A stretch of 64,000 bases of DNA from Serinus canaria (Eukaryota > Chordata > Aves > Passeriformes > Fringillidae): contig NC_066313.1 in NCBI RefSeq assembly GCF_022539315.1, forward strand, positions 64,297,934 to 64,361,933, given 5' to 3'. This document shows positions 27,701 through 41,801 of this stretch, piece after piece. The notes below the pieces were generated by a model, which did not search any database, was not told the origin of the DNA, and saw only the letters and a program-made list of their open reading frames with translations. A program made the position numbers and the translations under genes. Position 1 is the first letter of the stretch, and the number at the start of each line of letters is the position of its first letter.

Positions 27701-30700
27701 TTCTATGAGCTGCTTCCCTTGAGGAGAAGAAAAGACACTGCAGTAGCAACAGCCTTAGAAAACCCATTTGCTAATGCCAAATAGAGAAGACTTAAATCAA
27801 GTGGAGGCCTAAGGTGTCTAGCCCAAGTTACTCTTTGTTAGTGATTGTATGCTTTCCTGTATAAAAGTAGACTAACAAAAACCACAAACAGCTCTGGTAG
27901 CTGGGGAGACAAAGCAAGTCAATGAACTCCTTCCTTCTTCGTGCAGTGTCTAAGTTTTGTAGTGATTAGTCCTTGGGGGAAAAAGTAGTAGAGGAACTGA
28001 ATTTCTCACATCTGAGGGCAGCATTAAAATGCTGAAGAATATTAAATGTATTGTGCTGCTCCTGCTCTGTGTTTTGTGAAGGGCAAGCATTAGCAGAGAA
28101 GGGATGGGTTCTGCTTTTCTGTCTCTCAACGCCTTTGGGGATCGATGAAGTAGAAGGACAGAACTTCCACTCCTGAGGAAGTGACACCCTCAAATATCAT
28201 CTAAGCAAGCCCTAAAGATGGGAGAACTACAAGATGAAAAAAAAAGGCAAAACAAAACATGTGTGACAGAATCAAAGGCAGCAATAACACCTTCTACCTG
28301 TCAGCAGACTTTGGGGAGGAGGAACAGAGACTTTAGCAATAATGACAAATGGTGTTTTATCAAAGACAAATGGTGGCAATATTGCTTTTCACTAGCATCT
28401 ATTAAGAAGCCATTTGAATTTTAAACTCATTTGAAGTAAAGGAGATTTCAATGTCAGGAGATGTGGATGAAGATGTTTAGGACAAGTGCTAGGTGTGGGG
28501 GTAATTGGAAGGTTGGGAGGCGTGGGTGACAAGTGACGGTGGCGGTGATGATGACAGCAAGAATTCTATTTGAGAGTATAGGTGCTCATATTTGGCTAAA
28601 TATAAAGTGGAATCTGTGGGAAATCTATCTCCTAGCCATATTCCAAACCTACATGAAGACAAGACATGAGTGTATATGTTTTTCTCCTTTCTCTTCCAGT
28701 GGATTTAGGTTTCTGCTGGAAGAAGTCCTAGGCAGCTTTGTTGGAAGTCATTGCAATATGGTCTAAGTAGACAATTCCATTCTGGATGATCAGGAACAAG
28801 GACACCTTAGTCTACATATATCTCTCAACTTTCTTCACAAACTTCAGGAATATACCTTCTTAAAGTTGAAAATTTCAGTTTTCATCCTGGTTCACAAGTG
28901 CTGAAATCTTACTCTTTTATTTTCTTCATTTTTCTTGTTAAGTAACAGGAATGAAAATGCAGTTTTGCTCATAATAGCTTGAATATAGTAACCTGATGGT
29001 TAAGAAGTCTTGATTACCACAAAAGTTGTGCTAAAAAGAAAATAAACATTTTTCAGACCTAAAAAGGAAACAATAATTGGAACAGCAAAAGTGGATAATG
29101 AGGGAAACAGACAGAAAACAAGCATTTGCAAGTAGAATCTGAAGGCAAAGAAAACTCAATCCATGACTGAAGCCAATGTAGTATAGTATAGCCAACATAG
29201 TATAAAACTGGAAGGAAAAATGAAAATCATAGATTTCCAAACAGGATAAAATAAACAGACACCCGCCATGCATTTATGATGTGTAAAATCTTAACTATTC
29301 TCACAAGTACAGGATATACTGATTAAGTTCAATATTTCAGAACACACTTTGCACTTCAGACTTTCCAATATCTGTATTTCAGTAGGGGAAAGAGCTGCCT
29401 CTACATGTAAAGTAGCAAAATTGTGTGTGAGGACAAACACATATTGAGGAAATGAATCATAGCAAGAGACACTGGACAGTTGAGGCAGATTAGATATATC
29501 AGACAGCACACGGCAGAGTGAGGTACTGCAGTGGAGCTGCCTTCGCTGCAGAGCACAGCAAGAGTTATGACATTTATGCATTTTCATTTCTACAGGTGGG
29601 GACCTCAAATCATTCCATGGCTTAGGCTCCTGGTATCTCTGATATGGTCCTGCTGTGGCACACAGTTGATATATTTCTGACTTGTCAAAAAAAGGCACAA
29701 GACACACTTAAATCTTTTCATGGCCCAAGCATGAGACATTAAGTTTGAGCTGCTTGTGAATCTAATAGTTATTTCGGAATGTTATGTCCCAAACAATACA
29801 TTAAATATTCACTTTCAAAACTTAATTTCTCTTTATAGAGTATGATCTTTAATTCCTAAGTATATTTCTTATTTAGACCTTCAGTATGAATGTCTAGATT
29901 ATTTGAACTACTGTATGAAGGCATTTCTTGTCAATCACTCTGCTGAATCAAATGATTTATGACAAAAATTGCCCAGACATTACTTTATTTTAAATCTAAG
30001 GGATCAAATCCTTATTCTATTCAGGTAAAAGAAGGTATAAAGTGGCCTTTTTAGCTGTTAAAATCCAGTATATTCATCATTCTGGAATCTTTCTTTTTTC
30101 TCAAGAAAAATTACTAATCACAGAAAAAAAAAACCCAACAGCTTGGTGGCTAAGTAATTTTTCAAGGAATTGAAATTCTAGTCTGCAGCTTAACCCTGTG
30201 ACCTTCTCTTACAGACAAACATCCTACCTATTCTGCCCACTGTCATTAGCTGGGAGTCTCTTTCACAAAAGTTTTATGCAGTCAGTTCTGCAGTTTCAGT
30301 ATCAGGGTCAGAGTGGACACTTTAAAAAAAAATCTGGCTCAAGCCCTGCTACAAAAACAGCAGTCAGGTAATATATTTCAGTGAGTTCTGTAACTTTTTA
30401 AAATATCTGTGTCATTTAAAATAGCTATTTCCACTGCATGTGATCACTAGTAGCTACTCCTGCTTGTTGAGCTCAACACAACTGTTCTAGACTACATCTG
30501 CTGCAGGCTGCTAGATCACCTCAGGACTTTTGGTATGAGGGCTATGATGTAAACATGGTTTTGCTACAAACAACTATTTCCTTTTCCTTTTGCAGAAAAC
30601 AATTGAAAAAAAAAGTTTGCTCAATTCTTCCTCAGCCTGAGGATGTAAGCAAGCTAGTCATATATGTTCTAGTCATGACAGGCAACCCTGGTTTGCCCAT

Positions 30701-31029
30701 GTTTTCTCCAGCATGACTGTAGCTCTCACTGTGTTCTTTGTTTATAGCCTAGTTATTTTCAATATCCCAAAATATCCCAACATCCCAAAATAATTTATTA
30801 CATATGTGAAAATAAAGGTTATTTAGATGTCCCCATTTCACCTTTCTAGTTTTTTCTGTCCAGCAAAATAAGATAAAGACACATTTCCTGTCTTACAATC
30901 ATACCAGGCCTTCATCCCTCTTAAGTTTCTAGGAAAAGCAAAATCAAAGATTAAGGATACAGTCCTCTGTATTCATGGATGCAGTTTCTGCTTTGAGAAT
31001 CCTACAAGTAAGAATAGTTTTGATGCTGG
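24746..31029. other. Intergenic or intronic, no gene seen
   Basis: 24,746-25,260 is GC-richer and carries much of a 307-codon minus-strand ORF antisense to the CR1 fragment, not considered a gene. The rest is unique AT-rich sequence. A 138-codon minus ORF at 29,291-29,707 has no recognisable feature. Confidence 0.62.
30761..30789 (+). repeat. Short tandem repeat, 10-bp unit
   Basis: AATATCCCAA twice without a mismatch, then a related CATCCCAAAA. Confidence 0.9.
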
Positions 31030-31250
31030 GCTGCTTCCATGGCACCGTGGAGAGTAAAAGCTGTCTGGATGGCAGGGCCCAGGGTGCTGTGAATGCAGCA
31101 CATCCAGCTGGTGCTCCCCAAGGCTCTGTACTGGGGCCTGTTTAATTTCTTTATCCACTCTCTGGAGGAGGGCATAGAGTGCACATTCAGTCAGTTTGCA
31201 GGCAACACCAGGCTGAGTGGGAGTGCTGATCTTCTGTGTTTAGGAACCAC
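31030..31250 (+). mobile_element. CR1 LINE fragment, reverse-transcriptase region, catalytic motif lost
   Basis: From about 31,060 the + strand follows CR1 ORF2: CTGGATGGCAGGGCCCAGGG, then CACATCCAGCTGGTGCTCCC, then CTCTGTACTGGGGCCTGTTT. The frame at 31,093-31,281 reads LFNFFIHSLEEGIECTFSQF followed by AGNTRLSGSADLL, which is clearly the CR1 block around the polymerase active site. The catalytic Phe-Ala-Asp-Asp is Phe-Ala-Gly-Asn here, so both metal-binding aspartates are gone. After ~31,240 the similarity fades. No stop interrupts this short piece, but flanking CR1 parts are missing. It is a dead fragment. It has the same orientation as the other two CR1 pieces, but each covers overlapping or different parts of the element, so they are separate insertions. 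Confidence 0.85.
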
Positions 31251-34200
31251 AGTCTTCCATCAGGAAAAGCACACAAGGTGAACTGCAGAGCCGACTGCTA
31301 TCGACTTCCAGATGCTCTGCAAGCTTTTGACAAGAAGCACTGATCACAAGGTGTGTGCAGTCCTCCTCACTCTGCTATGCTGAGCATCTCCAGACTAACT
31401 CTAGTGCCACCCTTGACCCTGTGAATCAGAAATAAGTGAATGTTGAAAATTAATGAGGTGGCTGAACAGAAGTTAAAGCAATGAGACACCAACTCCAGAA
31501 TATGGTTGTTTGGACTGAGTTCTTTAGCATGGATGTTTACACATCCAATATACCAACTTGCATATAAAAGCAAATATTTCAAACAATTTCATACTTAATT
31601 TATTGCCATCTATCATCCCATGATTTTCTTGCATAATATTTGCCAAGGGCTAAGTATCAGCCGAGTTGATTAAATGGCGAAACTCCCACAGCACTCAGCA
31701 TTCTTAGAATTTTATCCAAACTGTCTTCTTATCCATGAATTCTAGAGTATTTCTTTTCATATTTCAAAATATTTTCTTTAAGATTAATTTAATTTTATTT
31801 CCTGCTGATACTTGAACTACTATAACACTCTTTATTATCTGTATCATTCTGATTTTCACATGCCATCTCAATTCAGAATTATCTGTGAAATTTATGTTTC
31901 CATGCCTTTAGAAGCATCAGAATTCAAAGGCAAAAAAATACATTGCTGTAATAAAATAATATTGTAATCTATCATATCAATAGTAAATGACAAAGGAACA
32001 ACTAGACTTGTTAAAAAGTAGATTTCTAGAATAAAGTCCATTCTAGTCCAGAGTGAAATAATTTTTATTTTCAGCTACATTTTATAGCAGGCTGAGCCTG
32101 TCACTGGAACAAGCAGGTGAATAGAATTTTGGTAGGCTGAGAAATTGCTGTGTGAAGAAGTTTAATACATACATCTGCTGCTGAAGCAAATGGCAGTGTC
32201 TTCTCTGCAAGCCAAGTCTAGAAAAGCTAATGCTAGCAAGATGTGCAAGACTAAATAACAGGCATCAGGGTCACGCATCTTATTAAAATCAGTATTTTAA
32301 AAACTGCTTGCTTTAAACATTTACCTTGACATTGTAGATTATGTTTAATACCAAGCCAGCTCTTCTTCAGTTGACCTCTGTTTGAAGCAGCTAAATCCCA
32401 GATATATGATTGATTTTTGGTCTTCTCTAGTCAAAGAACAATATGAAGCAAAAATAAAGCTTCAATACATTTAAAATTATGCTTGCAGAGACATACTCTG
32501 GTGAAATTCATCCACCATTTTATGCTGAACAAGATGAGAAGATTCGACAAGATACATTTTGAGGAGACCTTTACCAGCAGATAGCCTAGCTGGTTATTTA
32601 AACACTTCAAATATTTTGAATATACATTATGTTTAGTACAATTCACAGTTTCATGGTTCTTTTTGTCTTGATGGTGTTATTTAAACTGCTGATGTCCTCT
32701 GCAATACCCACCTTTGAGATAATGCTATCTTCTTTGTAATTATTGTAAAGTTGACATGAAAAGTGAAACAAGATTCATGCAGAAATATTTTGATTTAGTA
32801 ATAAGAGTTACAAAAAAGATATTTCAGTTTCAGCTCATTAAATACAGTCCAGTACTGTAACATTCTCTTGCACCCAGAATTTAGACACAATGGGAAGCTA
32901 AAGAAAAGCACAAACATTATATAACTCTTATAAAAGGGTGGTTGTCCAAAACCTGAAGTTTCTCTAGATATCAGGTAGCAGTACAAAAAACTTCTTACTC
33001 AAAAGCTAAGCCACAACAAAAGAAAAATGTTCAGCCATGAGTCTATTGTCTTCCCTTTCCAGTCAGTTCAAATGATTCAAGCAGAAAAACTGCCATGAGA
33101 GCAAAAGAAAAGTGAGCAAACTAAAAATTTCCACATAATATTTTAACAAAGTTTACTTTTTTGTCTTTTGGTTACTATTGAGCTCTTGATGCTTACTAAT
33201 AAAACTTCAGTAATATCAGCACTAAAGTTTCGTTTTACCTGTCAGCAGATAAGTAATAGTTTAGTAATGCCTAAGGGTGATTGATGGCAAAGTAGCAAAA
33301 AAATAGCTAGTACTATAAACCCTATTTACAACATGTGAGAAGAACCTTGAAAAGATAATACAATGGATTACCTTTGTGTTATTTTCTATACTTGTTATAA
33401 AATTTGTCACGGGTTCTTTAATTGTCTCATTTTCCATTTTTTATGGTCTTTGTCATGACAATAAGTTTTCACATAACTCACTGTCTGCTAGATTGCTTCA
33501 AACTATGCAGCAGAAGTCTGAATGCATTGGAGATGCTGTAGCATGATCATCCAGCTCTTCAACCCTTGTTCACCTAGTTATAAAATTTGTGAATGAAGAA
33601 TGATAGAAAACTTTATGCCCTGCAAATGAGTAGCCATTGCCTACCTGCTATATTCACACTTTTATTCCTTCTCTTTCCCTGGGCTGTCCACTCAAGGACT
33701 AGCAAATTTGACCACAGAGGAGTCAGACATGTGCAGGCCCCTTTGTAGTGCCAGTGAACCCCATTTTCACTACAGCCGCCAGAACTCTGGGGTTTTCTCA
33801 TAAACCCTTATTATCATAAGATAATACAATTCTTCACATTCTTTTGATGAAATCCAACACCCTTACAAAAAGCTAATGGGAGGGGACTCATGATACCAGC
33901 TAGAAGTTCAGTAAGACCCACAAACCCCATTTCCCCCCCTACCCTGCCATGTACTATAAATTTTAAGTCCATTCCAAGTTGTTTTGGGGTATGATTCATG
34001 ATTTTTTAAATGCTCATGGTTGGCAGTGTAGATGATTATTGAAAAGGGTTGATGGAAGGTACTGAAAATCTTGTATTCTAACAAATACACTGATGGCTCC
34101 TAGTGCAGCCTGAGGAAAGCTTCCTTAGAGCCTATCTGGCAAAGCTTATGGAAAATGCTTTCTTCCCTCTCCATCTGGCTAAATGACTCCATTTTATCCT

Positions 34201-37200
34201 AGAAAATTGTAGCTTGGCCTCAATTATTCACATTTCTCACATTTTGCCATCATGTTGCATTAAAGCAACGTGATACTTGTGCATAAAGACTTCAAAACCT
34301 AAGTCCAAAATGTGTGTAACCACTTTATATGTTACTTACATTGCAGAGATAACTGCAAACACATTTTATTTTTCTGCTGTCCCCTACTTTATTGTTTGGA
34401 TTTGGGTACATTGAAATACCAAGTAAAGCAAAAAGATGATGATAGTTTTCTTTGGTGCGAAGGAACTTTCAAACTTCCTTAAACATAAGTAAGTTCCATC
34501 TCTCAGAGGATTTTGGTCAGTTCCAGAATTATAAAACTGCATCCACAGAAAGGAGAATGAGCAGAATTTCACATTCTTCAGTCAAATGTGAGGTCAGAAA
34601 TCTTACACAGAAGTCAGCCTATGCAGAAATGGCAATGGGGTAATGTAGTCATTGTTTTGGGAAATGGAGCAGACACTGACCCAAAACATAGGCTGCACCA
34701 GCAGGACAAAAAGCTTTACTGTCTGTGGCCAATGTAGTTATTACCTCTTAAGAGAATTATAATTCCAGAACTTCCACTTGTGAGAAAAAACTGCAAATAT
34801 AATACAGAAGCAGCATTTGTACCTCCAGCAAGCAAGCTCTTTAATATCAGTGCACAAACATCAGCTTAAATAGAAAATAATATAAATAATAATAATATTC
34901 TATAGAAAAAGAACACCTGACCCTTGAAGCATGTTTACACAGGAAGGCAAGGAACCAATGTCATCCCTTCCACTCCTGTGCTGGCTAATATGAAAAGTAT
35001 TTAGGTCAGTAATGAGAAAGGAGGTGAGATGCAGTTGGAGTGGATTGAAATTAGACATTTAACAGCAAGTCTTAGGTCTCATTGCCATTATTTTTACCAA
35101 TGTAGAGCCACTTTTTAAGGGACTTATAAAAGAGCAGGATGATACTTAAACAAAAAGATCTTACGTTCTAAGTTACAATAAGTGTCAAAAGTGTCTAAGT
35201 TTCAAAAGTGTCATGGATACTGAGAAAGAGGTCTGAGAAAATGGGATTCATGTGTCATGAGTACAGGTACCATGGCTATCGCCTTGTGCTCACTGCCCAA
35301 CACCTGGAATGGGGCCTGTGCCAAATGGAGTGATCAAGCTGCACAGCCTGTGGCTCTGCCCAGCCCTGGAGGCCAGATCCTTCTGGGGACACAATGTAGA
35401 AGAAGGTTAAGCAGCAATTTTAAAGCAAGGAAGTGGCATACCTCTGAACATCTGCAGTAGGGTTCCTTTGGCCAAATAAAGCAGAAATGTCGAGATCTTA
35501 AATCACCTCTGCTAAAATGTAACTCTGTGAAGGAACTTGGGTGGAATGGCAAATGAAAGAAAATAAATAATATTTGGGTGCCAAGAGAAGATCAGGGAAT
35601 TCTTTCAAAAGGAGGAAGGAAAAGAAGCTCCTCAGCTTTTACCCTTACCTTACAACTCCCAAGATTTGCACATCGAACTTGGATGTTACAAAGGAGACAG
35701 AAATCCTTAATGTGACAAGCAGTAATTTACATAAATTTGATCTCCCTAGAGCTGACTTTGAGAAAATACTGCCACATCTCTTTCTCATCTATGTTCACTG
35801 TAGAAACTGCACTCAGTGTTCCCAGATAAAAAGTTGCAATCCAGGACCATAAAAAAGGGGTGGGGAGAAGAAAACAAAGGCCCTTAGATAATAAAGTATG
35901 CACTGATATATTTCATTCTTGAATATTCAAAAGCACATTGGGAAAAAAAACATATACAGCTTTTGTTTTAATTTATATTTAGCACTGTTGGTTTTATTTG
36001 GCAGCGTATATTTGGCAAAAGTTTATCAAGCCAGTTACTCAACAAGCAAATCCCTTATCTTGAACAGAGCCTCAACTTCTTACTTCACTATTTTGTTCCC
36101 AGCAAGAAGATGGGAGTTTTAGTTTGTTGTACATTTCACACTGACCATACCCTAATAGGTCTGTTTAACAGAGGGGAAAATCCACAAGGAAAATATATTT
36201 AAAATGACACAATGAAGCATTGTTCCCTTGGTGTCATTGAACAGGGCCCAACTATACCATTCAGAGTAAATACAGAGCTCTGACATTTAGCTCTGATATT
36301 TCAGACCAGTGTTTTCCAAGAGTCACATGCTCAGTAACTGCAGCACATTTGCAATTGTCTTTGAAGTTTTAATCTCAGTTCATGCTACTAAAGTACCATG
36401 AAGGTTTATTTTTAACTTGTTATAGAAAATGTCTTTAAAAAAAAAAGAATTCAAGGAAACATCATCAAGTATGAAATATGTCAAACTGAAAGCTGCTAAT
36501 TGTGTAATTTCAGTACAGTGGGGTTTTATTTGTTGTTATTGTTTTTTATGCAAGAGAAAAAGCGCTTCTTGGTTTATAGCAGTTTTCAGATTTTATTTTG
36601 AAGTTGTTGTAAGGGAAGTAGGAACTTTGAGCATATCTATAGTGAAATATAAATACAACTAGAACAGATGATCCCACTAAGCTTAATTTTCTCAATAAAG
36701 CATTGGAAAAAAAATTATAGTGAAACTATAAAGAGAAAGGACAATGTTCTATTGCTGAATTGCTAGCACATTCCAGTATTTCAGTATTTTGTTTAGAAAA
36801 CCCATTTTGCCTAACATCATATACACCTCAGACAAATGGATTTCACATGGGTTTGCTGTGGGGTCAGGGTCTGAAGAGAGCAAAGCCAGTTGCAGCCTGC
36901 TGTGACAAGAATTACTGTGTGTTGCCACCCAAACACGACCACATCTAAGGCTCCCACTGAACTTGTGTAAAGCATAGTCACCACTGCTGAAACTTCTCAC
37001 ACCCTCTGCCTCCCACTCATCCCTGCTTGGCACTGCTCTTCCCCTTCATCTCTAACCTCACCAAACAGTGTGTTTACAGTCAGTATTGAGAATTTTCTTT
37101 CAAATCCATGTTAGATTTCTAAAATTGCCCTCTGCTGAAACTCCTTTCCCTGTTGCCTCAATTTCCTCACTGGCAAAGTTCATATTCAGTCTTTGTTTAC

Positions 37201-37354
37201 GCCTCAAACCTCTTCAAATCAAGTCTTCCCTTGATCATACAGTTTGCTGTCCCAATCCTCTTACTTTCTTGGTTGTCTTTCTGTTTGTTTATTTGTTTGG
37301 TTGGCTTTTATTGTTTGTCTGGGGAGAGTTGTGGGGAGTTTCTTGTTTGTTTTT

Positions 37355-37406
37355 GAGTCTCTTAATTTTTTTTAGAGTCTCTCAATTTTTTTTTTGGAGT
37401 CTCTCA
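37355..37406 (+). repeat. Tandem repeat, ~21-bp unit, 2.5 copies
   Basis: GAGTCTCTTAATTTTTTTTA, then GAGTCTCTCAATTTTTTTTTTG, then the start of a third copy GAGTCTCTCA. Units differ in T-run length. Confidence 0.9.
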
Positions 37407-38330
37407 TTCAGCCTTTAACTTTGGGAGGGGAGAATTATTATGAAGGCATATGGGCCCCAGCTACCCTAACTTTAAGAAAATCTCACAAACACAAATGCAA
37501 ATTCAGTGATGAGGTTTTGCAGTTAAGTCTGAGCCATTGCATCTGGCAAGTAAGTCAGGCCAGTAAAACTGATTTTCTTTTCAACACCGCTTTCTAAGTT
37601 TCTAGTCAGCAGGGCTAAGACTTCCTTGTTGTTTCTTTGCTATTCCTTTTCAGATTGTCTGGACAGTCCTTTAGTATATTTGCCAAATATCATGCTTATC
37701 AGTCGGTGGAAGTGATAATTAAATTGTGTATATTCTCTTTGTGTATCTTCTTAAAGGCACAGCCTTTTTTACATAGTCAAACAATTAGGAATTTTTGCCC
37801 AGTGTTTCCTCCTCTTGGTTTTCAATTATGGCAACATTTCATGACTCTCATGACAAAGACAAACCTTCCATTTTCCTAGACTGTTGTTTAGACAATCTTT
37901 TCCCTAACTACATCATTTTCCATCCATGCCCTTTATGGTCTAGCCCCCACACTATTTTTTTCCCTCTGTATTTCAGAGTGTCAGGTCCCAACACCAGCCA
38001 GTGAACAATGCCCATGCCCATGACTCATTTGTTGCATCCTCAAACACTTTCTTTCGTGCTACCCTTCATGCTTGGGAGCTCTCCATAAACATCCACCTTC
38101 AAACCCATCTGCTGCAAGGCCTCAGAAAGGCCCAGCAGCAGCTAGGTTGGTACTGTTGACAACACTTCTCATCACACTGACTTACAGTTTCCTGCTACTC
38201 CCTCATCTGTCTATATCAATCTGCTCTGGTTTCATTGTTTGAAATTCAAAAGTCGATGTATCCATCACCAACTTTTTGTTCTGTTTTTTTCCAGCACCTA
38301 GGACAACTGGGACATGGCTCACGGCAGTGG

Positions 38331-38366
38331 TTTATAGAAACTCAAATGTTTATAGAAACTCAAATA
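38331..38366 (+). repeat. Tandem duplication, 18 bp x 2
   Basis: TTTATAGAAACTCAAATG followed directly by TTTATAGAAACTCAAATA, one mismatch at the last base. Confidence 0.95.
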
Positions 38367-41300
38367 GCTGGGACAGAACACAGATTTTTCACATCACTGA
38401 GAATGAGTTTTATTTCATACATTGACTATGAGATTATAAGCATACTATTTTCAAGTTACAGAACACACATGCTAACATCTCCAGGCATGGAAAACAGACT
38501 AAAGCTTCTGGCTCTCAATTTAGTTTTGTATCTTGGTACACCATCCTGCTTGTTTAATTTGCAGGACTGTTTCTGAAAGTTGCAAGGTACCAAAAGGTGC
38601 TGATTGAGATGAATGAGTGTATCAGTCACTGAGGGATGGTCTCAAAGGTCTCCATCTCTGCAGGGTTATCAACTAACCTTGTGTGCTATGTCTGTGATAA
38701 AAACTGCTGAGCAGCAGTTTGGTGGCAAAACACATGCTACAGAAGTAACATTTCTCTGAGATAAGCTTTGTTCAGGAGAACCACTTGAAGTGGAACCATC
38801 AGATTTATTTTACAGTGGATTAGACCACATTCTCTTAATGGATATGATCATTTGCAGGTCAAGATGAAAGTTAAAGTTTTGATCGTTTCTTTCTTTTCAC
38901 CATTTTGAAACACAAAAGCTCATGAAGAGGCAGGCAGCCTTAGGTATTACATGAGAGGCAGAAGAGAGAGCAGCAACTAGAGGATACCTGGTATTTCTAA
39001 CAAGTGCATCAGCCTACTTCCTTGTTACAAAGAGATTCAGCAAGATTAAAGTTAACTGCAGCTTCCCAAACACTCTGATCCAAGCTGCAGCATTAACTTA
39101 CTGTTTTCTTCCTTTTTTCCTAAAAACTAAAAGCATTTTGCTACTTGGCTATGTACATGAACAAAGTTCATTGCATTATTAAGTCTTATTAAGGTGCAAT
39201 TTACTGTGAAATTGAGGATATGAAGGTTTAGCTTTACTTTTCGTACTCTACAAATATGAAATAAAATGGAACATTTGTGAGGACAGGCATTTCCCATTTG
39301 AGTTTTGTATATAAGAAATACAATCACATCAGGCAAGAAAATGGGTTAAAAAAGTACTCATAGCACAGTATTTTCACTCAAGAATTTGTATTCCTTAGAA
39401 AGGTAGACCAAATACTGTAAATCTGATGAGGTTGTTAATTATGAGGGGAAAGGGCCAAAAAGTTAGGAGGAGAAGAAGAAATATCATAGATTTGACAACG
39501 ATGGCTGCCAGAAACAGCTTGCAAATCATGGAACTATGCAGGGACGAAAACTTGACTCTAAATTATGACAAGACTGGGTCTCTCTAAATCACTGGGGAGC
39601 AAAATTATTTCAGTAGACCCTTAATTTTCAGTTATTGAAAGTCAACATCATGGCAAATAGCTGCAGTGTTTTACAGCAGACCATCATGAAAGTATTTTAT
39701 TTTTCACTTCCCAAAAATGTATGAAATTTTCAAACACAGGTGAAAATCAATCATCTTACCAATCATACAAAAAGCAGCTCCCTTCCCAAGTGAGGTAAGG
39801 ATTCACAGAATAATGAAGGAGATGCTCAAAGTCATCTGCTCAGAATATCTTGTACTTGTAGTGCCTTTATCCAAGGACTCCCAAGTGCTCTACCAGCCAT
39901 GAAGATATTTTACTTTAGCAAAGCCAGCAGCAGAACAATAAGGAAGGAATATTCATTTAAAAGAGCACCCCTTTAATGCCTTACCACCCCCTCTCCACCC
40001 CTTCCCCCCATCCCACTCCAGTTACACTTTCTGAATAAAGAATTCTTTCTTGGTCAGGTAACTGTGGTGTCTTGCTCCAAAATAATCAATAGCAACCTGA
40101 TAAAATTTTTGCAGTACCACATGAAATAAAATTCCTTCTGCTTTTCACCTTCTCTCTCCAGTTATACAGAATCCTACCTAGAACTATGTCCCTAGTCCCT
40201 AAAACAGAAATAACTACTAAGTATGAAAGTGAGAATAAAGTTTTGGGTTTTCCCACAGCATAGAAAAATATCTCAGGTCTGTGAGCATTGGCTGTTTGCA
40301 GCCCAAAGTCTTCCCTGAGAGCAGGGCTCTATCTTTTGCAAAATTTCCCTCGTGCATCCATCCGGTGAAAAAGCTGAAGGCATCAATGCTGTCCACCTTC
40401 AAGATTCAGCTTTGACCCAGAGAGAGGGGAATTACTCTGCTACTGAATAAAATGGGGCCAACACAAAAGCTCAAACATTTTCCCATGATTTTTCAGATTG
40501 TCTGTTGCCATGTACTCTGGCTCCTTCCAGACTCTGACTGGATTGGTCTCAAGGATAATACACAGGAACAGCATTTACAAGGAAGCATTTCCAGTGTTAT
40601 TTTGGCTGTGGCCACCCTTTCTTAGAGGCAGAGAAGAAAGAGTATTCCAAATTACTTTAGTCTTTTGGGATGCTTGAAATGCTACTAGCAGTAAATGACA
40701 GAATTAGGAGCTGAATCTTGCAGTCTTAGTCATGTTAACCTGCCAAAATGTCCCTGGCTTGCTCCAGAACAACCTCTCAAGCCAAGCCCAAAGCTAAGCC
40801 TTTGTATTTGCTTAGTCCTTGACCAGATTGGTTGGCCAGATTGGCATGACGATGCCAACAGAGTGTTTTGGAGACATATACACTGTCCAGATTGGAAAAA
40901 AGTGACCTTCAGATATCTTTGATCAACTTCAATGTGGAAACAATTCCTAGTTGCTATGAGATAGACTCAGTTTTGACTTGTAACTAGAGCTATGCAAATG
41001 ATTTTAGCTCAATAGGTTCAAGCTCCAAATTTTATCCTCATAACACTCTTTTAAAAAATCTACATTCATCTTTCTTTATTAATAAAAACAATTCTTATCC
41101 TAAAGGTTTGATGTAAAAATGAGACATATAAAAATATCAATTTTTTAAAACTTTTTGTTTTTGTTGTTTCAGTTTCATTCACCAAATTAGGAAATAGTCT
41201 TTACCTTCTCTCAGAGGATTTATTATTGTCCAAAATTATTCTGTTTGAATTTTACATATTTCCAAAGATGTTCCCTTATTTTCCAATTCTACATTTTTTC

Positions 41301-41771
41301 AGAAGAGGACATGTGTTGTATTATGAAAGAAGGTACAGCAATAACAAAAGGTCTGCTGGTAATTCTCAGGCCCTGTCAATGCCACTAGCATGATTTCTTT
41401 ATGTTACTACTCTCAGTGACAACATCTTTACATTTTTATACTCATACACAACCCACATATATTCAGATACTACAGACTATTTAGACAGTGAAATAGAGAA
41501 GGAAAAGTTAAATATTTAACTTGCTGTTTTTCAGAAAAGAAAGACTGTGTGCAAAAAATCGAGAGGCTCAGAAATATGCAAAAAAATGTAGTATCTGAAC
41601 ACAGAAATGACCATTCTTCAAAAGATATATTGGAACCTCAAGGCACAACTTGTTTTCACCATCCATAATATATTTCCAGGATGGTATTGTACATTAAAGG
41701 GTACAGGAGGATCTTTTGTCTTGTTTTAACTCCAAGTTCAGTCATTATAAAGCTGCTGATTTTATGTTGGG

Positions 41772-41801
41772 TTTTTTTGTTTGTTTGTTTGTTTGTTTGT
41801 T
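41772..41801 (+). repeat. (TTTG)n microsatellite
   Basis: A T7 run, then about six GTTT units, then GATTGATTAATT. Confidence 0.95.

Noticed and set aside
28680..28766. Good acceptor (CCTTTCTCTTCCAG) followed by a short open stretch on +
   Set aside because: The open stretch is only about 22 codons, with no upstream exon and no following structure. A pyrimidine tract plus CAG is common by chance.
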